The notes beneath the pieces are model-generated. The model was not told where the DNA came from. It made no database searches and worked only from the letters and a program-made list of their open reading frames with translations. The position numbers were made by a program, and so were the translations under genes. 39,289 nucleotides of DNA from a bacterium BMS3Bbin09 (GTDB lineage Bacteria; Nitrospirota; Thermodesulfovibrionia; UBA6902): the NCBI GenBank assembly GCA_002897915.1, contig BDTS01000085.1, forward strand, positions 1-39,289. Reading direction: 5' to 3'. Positions 33,299 to 39,289 of the stretch are shown here, piece by piece. Positions within the stretch are counted from its first letter, which is position 1; every line of letters begins with the position of its first letter.

Positions 33299-35451
33299 CA
33301 GGTCTCTATCCTTTTAACCTCTAATACACCGTTTATCTGTGCTACCCTGGCGATCACCTGATCGAGCTGCCGCTTGTCCCTGATCTCAAGCGTAAAATTG
33401 AACAATGCCTTCTTATCATGTGTTGATGAGGCAGCGAGGTTACTGATATTGACATTGAGTGTTGAGAGAACAGCACTCAGTTCAGCAAGCAGACCTCTCT
33501 TATCTATGGTAAGCACCTGCACCTTGACCGCAAAGGTGACCTGTCCGTCTCCGGCCCACTCCACTTCGAGAAGCCGGTCCACGTCTATTGTATTTGTATC
33601 GAGCGTCGGGCAGTCGATCTTATGGATCGAAACACCCCTGCCCCTTGTCACAAAGCCGGCAACCTTTTCTCCTGGCAGCGGATAACAGCACTTGGAGCGG
33701 TGGAACATTATGTTATCAACGCCCTCAATTGTTATGCCTTTACCCTCATCTGATCTTTTATCTCCCCCTGCGTGGATCATTTCTTCTTCCGTCTTTTCAG
33801 ACTCTGGCAGGAGTTTGTTTATGATCTTATGTACAGAGAGCCTTCCATAACCTATCGCGACAAAAAGGTCCTCATGAGTCTTTATCCTGAAGGAGCTGGC
33901 CGCTTCAAGGACATCATCGGATCTGGCCAGATCCTTGCTCAGCTTATTTCTCCTGAGGGCCTTCTCGAGCATTTCTTCTCCAAGGGCCAGCCCCTTCTTT
34001 CTTTCCTCGATCTTCAACCACTGTTTTATTCTCGCCTTTGCCCTCTGGGTCTTTACGAATTTCAGCCAGTCCCTGCTCGGGACATGTCCATGGGATGTTA
34101 TTATTTCAACGGTATTACCGTTCTGCAGCCTGTACCTCAGAGGGACTATCTTCCTGTTTACCTTAGCGCCGGTGCACTGGTGTCCCACCTCGGTATGTAT
34201 GCTGTAAGCAAGGTCAACAGGAGTGGCATCCTGGGGAAGCTCGACTATATCCCCTTCAGGGGTAAATACATAGACAACACCCGGAAGTATATTACCCTTG
34301 ACAGCCTCGAGGAACTCCTTAGCATCAGGGGTGTCTTTCTGTGACTTCACGATCTCCCTGAGCCAGCTGACATACTTATCATCCATTTTCCCGGACTTGT
34401 CACGCTCTTTATATTTCCAGTGGGCCGCGATCCCTTCCTCCGCTATCCGGTCCATCTCTTGTGTCCTTATCTGGAACTCGATCCTCTCGCCCTTGGGCCC
34501 TATGATCGTTGTATGAAGGGCCTGATAAAGATTCGATTTCGGCGCCCCGATAAAGTCCTTGAACCTTCCTGGCACCGGGGTCCAGAGCGAATGAATAAGC
34601 CCGAGTGAGGCATAGCACGTTGCCTGCGTGTCCGTTATTATCCTGATCGCTATTACGTCATATACGAGCTCAAAGGGAATTTGCTGTTTCTGCATCTTTT
34701 GATAAATGCCATAGTTATGTTTCACCCTCCCGTTTACCGTTCCTGGGATCAAGGCGGCCTTCAGGTGCGCCTCAACTATCTTCACGACCTCGTTCAGATA
34801 ACCTTCCTGTTCCTCTCTCTTCTTTGCGACCTTATGGACCAGTTGTTCATAAATATCCGGATGAAGGAACTTAAAGCTCAGGTCTTCGAACATGGACTTC
34901 AGCCAACCAATCCCGAGTCTGTTAGCGAGAGGGGCGTATATCTCAAGCGTCTCGGTCGCTATCCTCTGCCTCTTATCAACCGAGAGATGTTCCAGGGTGC
35001 GCATATTATGGAGCCTATCCGCGAACTTGATGAGTATGACCCTCATGTCTTCGGCCATTGCGAGAAACATCTTCCTGAAGTTCTCTGCCTGGGCATCCTC
35101 ACTCGTCCTGAACTCCATCTTGCTCAGTTTTGTCATGCTCTCGACAAGAAAGGCTACGTCCTCCCCGAAAAGGTCCTTTATCTCCTCGATCGTTGTGACA
35201 GTATCCTCGATAGTGTCATGGAGAAGGCCGGCAGCAATAGAATTGGTGTCCATCCGCATGTTGCAAAGGATAGCGGCGACCGCAAGCGGATGCTGAATAT
35301 AACGGTTCCCGGCCTTTCTCTTCTGCTTATAGTGCATCTCGTTCGAGAAGGCATAGGCCCTCCGCAAAAGGTCGGCATTCGCTTCGGGGTTATACATAAA
35401 GACCCTGTCAATAAGGCCGTCTACTGTGTTTATGTCATGTAAGATAACCAT
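33298..35451 (-). CDS. Bifunctional (p)ppGpp synthetase/hydrolase (Rel/SpoT)
   Basis: A 717-aa long RSH enzyme. The HD hydrolase domain has RYIQHPLAVAAIL and AAGLLHDTIEDT with intact metal residues. The synthetase domain shows GRVKHNYGIYQKMQKQ, YDVIAIRIITD and VPGRFKDFIGAPKSNLYQALHTTIIGPKGERIEFQIRTQEMDRIAEEGIAAHWKYKE. TGS (VYVFTPEGDIVELPQDATPVDLAYSIHTEVG) and C-terminal ACT (VLTIDKRGLLAELSAVLSTLNVNISNL) domains follow. Both active sites look intact, so it should make and degrade ppGpp; whether to call it rel or spoT depends on what else the genome encodes. It sits 43 bases downstream of recJ and overlaps ogt. Confidence 0.95.
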   Translation of the reverse strand: MVILHDINTVDGLIDRVFMYNPEANADLLRRAYAFSNEMHYKQKRKAGNRYIQHPLAVAAILCNMRMDTNSIAAGLLHDTIEDTVTTIEEIKDLFGEDVAFLVESMTKLSKMEFRTSEDAQAENFRKMFLAMAEDMRVILIKFADRLHNMRTLEHLSVDKRQRIATETLEIYAPLANRLGIGWLKSMFEDLSFKFLHPDIYEQLVHKVAKKREEQEGYLNEVVKIVEAHLKAALIPGTVNGRVKHNYGIYQKMQKQQIPFELVYDVIAIRIITDTQATCYASLGLIHSLWTPVPGRFKDFIGAPKSNLYQALHTTIIGPKGERIEFQIRTQEMDRIAEEGIAAHWKYKERDKSGKMDDKYVSWLREIVKSQKDTPDAKEFLEAVKGNILPGVVYVFTPEGDIVELPQDATPVDLAYSIHTEVGHQCTGAKVNRKIVPLRYRLQNGNTVEIITSHGHVPSRDWLKFVKTQRAKARIKQWLKIEERKKGLALGEEMLEKALRRNKLSKDLARSDDVLEAASSFRIKTHEDLFVAIGYGRLSVHKIINKLLPESEKTEEEMIHAGGDKRSDEGKGITIEGVDNIMFHRSKCCYPLPGEKVAGFVTRGRGVSIHKIDCPTLDTNTIDVDRLLEVEWAGDGQVTFAVKVQVLTIDKRGLLAELSAVLSTLNVNISNLAASSTHDKKALFNFTLEIRDKRQLDQVIARVAQINGVLEVKRIET

Positions 35452-35494
35452 TCATTTTATTATACACGCAAGACACTACTCTGTGAAGAAGGAT

Positions 35495-37189
35495 TTATTT
35501 GCCAGGCCGGATGGCCTTGACGTTCAGTTGGATGTTCTTCATACCGTTCCATTCATTGATACCCGGAACAAAGGCAACGTCCAGGGATGTAGCGGCTTCG
35601 AGTTCTTCGACCTTATCACCCTGGTTAAAAGCGATCGCGTCCATGTCTTTTCTGTCCTGTCTTAACCGCATCTTGAGGTGATTATTTCCGACTATCCTGT
35701 GATTAACGATCTTGATCTCTTTTGTGGCAAAGACGGGTTCACGGTTCAACTCGCCGTAGGGTTCAAGCAGACCCAGTTCACGTACAATGGTAAAGTTCAC
35801 GTCAGACAACTTTAATGCCGCGTCGATCTCCAGCACCGGCATCATCTCTTCAGGGCTCAGGGTCTTTTCAACCTCGGCATTCATACTCTCCCGAAAGGCC
35901 TGGAGGTTTTCAGTTGAGATCTTGAGTCCGGCTGCCTGGTGATGACCTCCGAATGCTATAAGAAGATCCGAACATTCAACGATCGTCTTATAAAGGTTCA
36001 GGGGCGGAATGCTTCTGGCCGAACCCTTTGCAAGAGAATCCTTTACTGAAAAAAGAAAGACAGGCCTGTAGAACATTCCCACAAGCCGCGAAGCCACAAT
36101 ACCTATGACCCCGGGGTGCCATTCATCCGACCAAAGCACAATGGCACTCCCTGGATCTTCGGGGTCGATCATTTTGACAGCCGATTCAAGAACAATTGCC
36201 TCGATCTTCTGTCTTTCCCTGTTCTGTTCATCAAGATGCTGTGCGATCTCTTTCGCCTTATCCCTGTCTTCGGATAAAAATAGTTCGACAACTTCGCTTG
36301 CGTCACCAAGTCGGCCGGCCGCGTTAATACGGGGGATCAATGTATACGAAAGCCGTCCGGACTGCATGTCCTTGTCTACACCAGCGACTTCTTTTAATGC
36401 CGCAAGCCCGGGCCTGCAGTGTTGCCTCCTGATCTCTTCAAGCCCATAGGCTGCGAATATCCTGTTCTCATCAACAAGCGCGACAGAGTCAGCGATCGTG
36501 CCAAGCGCCACCAGATCAAATAATTCATTAAGCTGTAAGCTGTCAGCTGTAAGTTGTAAGCTTTTTATAAGAGCCTGTACCAGTTTATAAACAACCCCTA
36601 CCCCTGCCAGATATTTGAACGGATACTCCGAGTCCTTCCTATGAGGGTTAACAACCGCAAGGGCAGCCGGGAGTTCTTCAGGGGGTTCATGATGATCTGT
36701 AACAATAATATCTATACCCTTTGAGTTCGCAGCCGCAACCTCTTTTGCGGAGGTTATGCCGCAGTCAGCTGTGATAATAAGGCCGGCCCTGCATTCCACC
36801 GCCTTTTCTATCCCCTTATCACCGAATCCGTAACCTTCAGTCATCCTGTCAGGGATGTAATAGAAGGTCTTGATCCCAAGTCTTCTTAACACAGAGACGA
36901 GCAGCGTAGTGGATGTTATCCCGTCCGCGTCATAGTCGCCGTGCACCAGCACTGTCTCGTCTTTTTCGCGGGCGGCCTTCAGCCGGAGAACGGCCTTGTC
37001 CATATCAGGCATAAGGAAAGGGTCATGAAATGACTCCATGGAGGGGTTGAGAAAATCTTTTATTGCAGCAGCATCCTTGATGCCCCGGTTCACGAACACC
37101 TGGGCAAGCACAGTGGATATGGACGCCTCTCTCGAAAGGTAATCAATAAATTCAGAATTGGTTCTGCTTACCACCCATTTATGGTTCAT
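35495..37189 (-). CDS. recJ: Single-stranded-DNA exonuclease RecJ
   Basis: A 564-aa 5'-3' exonuclease. DHH-family motifs: VLVHGDYDADGITSTTLL (metal Asp residues), ITADCGI and IIVTDHHEPPEELPAA (DHH at about 165-167), then LAGVGVVYKLVQAL. The DHHA1 domain follows: SYTLIPRINAAGRLGDAS, VIGIVASRLVGMFYRPVFLFS, KGSARSIPPLNLYKTI and IAFGGHHQAAGLKI (GGH motif). The OB-fold is at the C-terminus. Residues about 210-222 (SLQLTADSLQLNE) are encoded by a tandem heptamer repeat and look like an insertion in a loop between core helices. Minus-strand neighbour of rel. Confidence 0.96.
   Translation of the reverse strand: MNHKWVVSRTNSEFIDYLSREASISTVLAQVFVNRGIKDAAAIKDFLNPSMESFHDPFLMPDMDKAVLRLKAAREKDETVLVHGDYDADGITSTTLLVSVLRRLGIKTFYYIPDRMTEGYGFGDKGIEKAVECRAGLIITADCGITSAKEVAAANSKGIDIIVTDHHEPPEELPAALAVVNPHRKDSEYPFKYLAGVGVVYKLVQALIKSLQLTADSLQLNELFDLVALGTIADSVALVDENRIFAAYGLEEIRRQHCRPGLAALKEVAGVDKDMQSGRLSYTLIPRINAAGRLGDASEVVELFLSEDRDKAKEIAQHLDEQNRERQKIEAIVLESAVKMIDPEDPGSAIVLWSDEWHPGVIGIVASRLVGMFYRPVFLFSVKDSLAKGSARSIPPLNLYKTIVECSDLLIAFGGHHQAAGLKISTENLQAFRESMNAEVEKTLSPEEMMPVLEIDAALKLSDVNFTIVRELGLLEPYGELNREPVFATKEIKIVNHRIVGNNHLKMRLRQDRKDMDAIAFNQGDKVEELEAATSLDVAFVPGINEWNGMKNIQLNVKAIRPGK
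36531..36563 (-). repeat. 7-bp tandem repeat inside recJ
   Basis: Minus strand: GCTTACA, ACTTACA, GCTGACA, GCTTACA, GCTTA, i.e. nearly five copies of a heptamer in tandem. Three heptamers equal seven codons, so the insertion stays in frame and encodes SLQLTAD repeats. Confidence 0.75.
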
Positions 37190-37269
37190 ATCAATCAGGA
37201 ACTTTCGTTAAAGAGTAGATTAAATATTAATTAAGAACCGGAAATAGACCGACGGGAAAGACGCGGCCG

Positions 37270-38181
37270 TTATCTCTTGCTAAACGCCTTATCTTCACCG
37301 AACAGCAGAACAACGGGGCTTGCAACAAACATGGAAGAGTAAGTTCCTATCACTATTCCGAGCATGATCGCCAGTGCAAAATCATGAATGACCTCGCCCC
37401 CGAGCAGATAAAGCATGGCTGCGGCAAAGAAGGTCGTAAGTGAAGTGATCAGCGTCCTCGATAGACACTCGTTTATACTCTGGTTCACGATATCGGATGT
37501 AGACTTCTTCTTTCTGGAACTAAGGTTCTCCCTTATCCTGTCAAAGATAACAACCGTATCGGTCAGGGAATAACCCGCTATCATAAGGAGCGCGCTGACA
37601 AGTATAAGATTGATCTCTTTGCCCGTCAGGAAAAAGATACCCAGGACAGCGAGAACATCATGGAACGTGGCAACAGTCGCGCCCACGCTGAACTTGAACT
37701 GGAACCTTACGGTTATATAAATAAGAATGCCTATGATCGACGCGATTACCGCCCAGAAAGCGTCGTTCCGAAGCCTTCCTCCTACCTTAGGGCCTATCTC
37801 TGTGGTGGAATCGACCACTATATTCTCTTTGGAATATTTATCAGAGAGGACAGTGATTATTTTCTTTGAGCGGCCTCCGAGCGTCTGCTCACCCTTTTTT
37901 ATCCTTATAAGAACCTTGTTCTCCGATGTCAGGGTCTGAAGGTCAAATTCGGTTACCCCGCCGTCGACAAGGGTCTTCCTTATATCCTGCAGTGGAATGT
38001 CAATATTAAATTTTATTTGCACAGCGGTACCGCCGGCAAAATCAATCCCGAGATTGGCTTTCCCTCTTGAGATCTGGACAATGGAGACAATGCCTAATAT
38101 TATCATCAGCGCCGAAAAAACAAGAGCAAATATTCTCTTGCCCATAAAATCGATCTTTGTATTTCTTATTAGTTCTATCAT
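37270..38181 (-). CDS. secF: Protein translocase subunit SecF
   Basis: A 303-aa inner-membrane protein that, with SecD, uses proton motive force to pull exported proteins through Sec[28 protein letters not shown] is TM1, [14 protein letters not shown] the conserved periplasmic start, and [59 protein letters not shown] covers TM2-3. [25 protein letters not shown] is the TM4 signature with the Asp/Arg relay, and [43 protein letters not shown] is TM5-6. The ATG overlaps the secD stop (ATGA). Confidence 0.96.
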   Translation of the reverse strand: MIELIRNTKIDFMGKRIFALVFSALMIILGIVSIVQISRGKANLGIDFAGGTAVQIKFNIDIPLQDIRKTLVDGGVTEFDLQTLTSENKVLIRIKKGEQTLGGRSKKIITVLSDKYSKENIVVDSTTEIGPKVGGRLRNDAFWAVIASIIGILIYITVRFQFKFSVGATVATFHDVLAVLGIFFLTGKEINLILVSALLMIAGYSLTDTVVIFDRIRENLSSRKKKSTSDIVNQSINECLSRTLITSLTTFFAAAMLYLLGGEVIHDFALAIMLGIVIGTYSSMFVASPVVLLFGEDKAFSKR

Positions 38182-39289
38182 ATGCTTATACGCTTCACTT
38201 CCCTCTTGTCGGTTATCAGATCAAAGATCGTCTTTGTACCAATTAGCGCCGTAAAAAGGTTTATAAAAACACCCCATCCGAGCGTTACGGCAAACCCCTT
38301 TATGGGTCCGGTGCCGAACTGAAAAAGAACAACAGCGGTTATCAGTGTAGTTACATGTGAATCAAATATGGTCCAGAAGGCCTTGTCATAGCCCGAATCT
38401 ATCGCGGCCTTCGGGGTCTTTCCGAGCCTGAGTTCCTCACGTATCCTCTCGAACATGAGAACGTTACTGTCAACAGCCATTCCTATCGCGAGTATGATCC
38501 CGGCAATACCAGGCAGTGTGAGCGTCGCGTTAAAAGCGGAGAGGACCCCTATCAGAAAGATTATATTGAGGACGAGCGCAAAATCCGCGATCAGGCCCGA
38601 CATTTTATAGTAGACGACCATAAACACAATAACTATCAGTGCAGCGACCAGGCCCGCATTAATTCCGGCCTTGATGGAATCCGAACCGAGCGACGGTCCG
38701 ACAGTGACATTCTGCAGCATTGTGAGCGGCGCTGGAAGGGAGCCTGACCTAAGTACGATCGCAAGGTCCCTCGCCTCCTGCATCGTGAACGAACCGCTTA
38801 TCTGCGCGTTCCCGCCAGCTATCTTTTCCTGTATAACAGGTGCGGAATATACATTGCTGTCCAGTATTATCGCGAGGCGCTTCTTTTTATTATTAGCAGT
38901 GACCTGTTCAAAGATCTTTGCGCCGGTAGAATCAAAAGATATCGAAACATACGGCTCATTGGCCCTCTGGTTAAGACTGACCCTTGCCTCTGTAAGGAAC
39001 TCGCCTGTCATTAGGGTCTGTTTCTTCATTAAATATACTGTCTTGGTCTCGACCCCGGTCTCCTGATTGAAATGCCTTCCAAAGAGTATCTCGTCACCTT
39101 CGGTGACCTTGTCGCCAAACTCTTTCATGACCTTGTCTTCTTCGCTAGATGGTATAACACCCGGAAGTTTTGATGCCAGGGGGGAGTCTTCATCGAGCAG
39201 TTTAAATTCAAGTATCGCTGTCTTGCCGACCAGTTCGATGGCGCGGGCAGTGTCCTTCACGCCGGGGAGCTCTATTACTATTTCATTAT
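38178..39289 (-). CDS. secD: Protein translocase subunit SecD, 5' part outside window
   Basis: The track begins at a GTG at 39260, but the frame continues to the window edge as [34 protein letters not shown], an internal SecD segment, so the N-terminus lies beyond 39289. About 369 codons are visible. The periplasmic domain is seen ([79 protein letters not shown]). The membrane half follows: [125 protein letters not shown] is the TM4 proton-relay motif. Forms an operon with secF. Confidence 0.96.
   Translation of the reverse strand, partial: NEIVIELPGVKDTARAIELVGKTAILEFKLLDEDSPLASKLPGVIPSSEEDKVMKEFGDKVTEGDEILFGRHFNQETGVETKTVYLMKKQTLMTGEFLTEARVSLNQRANEPYVSISFDSTGAKIFEQVTANNKKKRLAIILDSNVYSAPVIQEKIAGGNAQISGSFTMQEARDLAIVLRSGSLPAPLTMLQNVTVGPSLGSDSIKAGINAGLVAALIVIVFMVVYYKMSGLIADFALVLNIIFLIGVLSAFNATLTLPGIAGIILAIGMAVDSNVLMFERIREELRLGKTPKAAIDSGYDKAFWTIFDSHVTTLITAVVLFQFGTGPIKGFAVTLGWGVFINLFTALIGTKTIFDLITDKREVKRISI

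Overview
The window looks like a chromosomal segment of a Gram-negative bacterium. The evidence is gmhA (heptose/LPS), an AsmA-type protein, SecDF, a lipoprotein, and class I GroESL under a CIRCE element. Gene content and the apparent UGA-recoded thioredoxin would fit an anaerobe of the Nitrospirota/Desulfobacterota kind. The sequence alone does not fix the phylum, and no rRNA is present.

Layout. Positions 1-1209 hold a truncated AsmA-family gene (minus) and a divergent small thioredoxin-fold gene whose first active-site Cys codon is TGA, a probable selenocysteine. Positions 1248-3501 hold two toxin-antitoxin pairs (AbrB/PIN and RelE/Phd-like) and an orphan zinc-ribbon protein. Positions 3498-12858 are an all-minus-strand defence cassette: a PLD-nuclease/SNF2-helicase fusion, a DUF4062-HATPase-wHTH protein, an Eco57I-type adenine methylase of 1274 aa, and an EVE-domain protein. 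A free-standing HIRAN protein and a WYL regulator lie on the upstream side (13059-14609). The combination resembles ATP-dependent restriction (DISARM- or NgoAVII/CglI-like logic) but lacks the DISARM marker DrmB. Between the DUF4062 and methylase genes is an unusual 9/11-bp-periodic repeat tract.

From 14614 onward the genome is housekeeping. purH-purD-purE comes first, then radC, then a tightly packed operon read argH-lipoprotein-gmhA-amidase-GerMN protein-murI-rph that ends at a strong terminator. Divergent from argH is the SOS cassette lexA-(82-aa unknown)-dinB, with a perfect 11-bp-arm palindrome inside the lexA promoter. Both argH and lexA have -35/-10 boxes that would start transcription at or next to the ATG, so they look leaderless. 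Next come glgC, tmRNA (ssrA), CIRCE-groES-groEL, a B12/radical-SAM protein, a methylguanine-DNA methyltransferase, a bifunctional Rel/SpoT, recJ (with a heptamer-repeat insertion), secF and a truncated secD.

Dispersed palindromes with constant GTAGGGGC/GCCCCTAC ends and a variable self-complementary core occur at several intergenic sites. Two of them are preceded by 8-bp CAATAGTG-like tandem repeats. All statements rest on reading the sequence and the supplied ORF track; no database search or folding was run.
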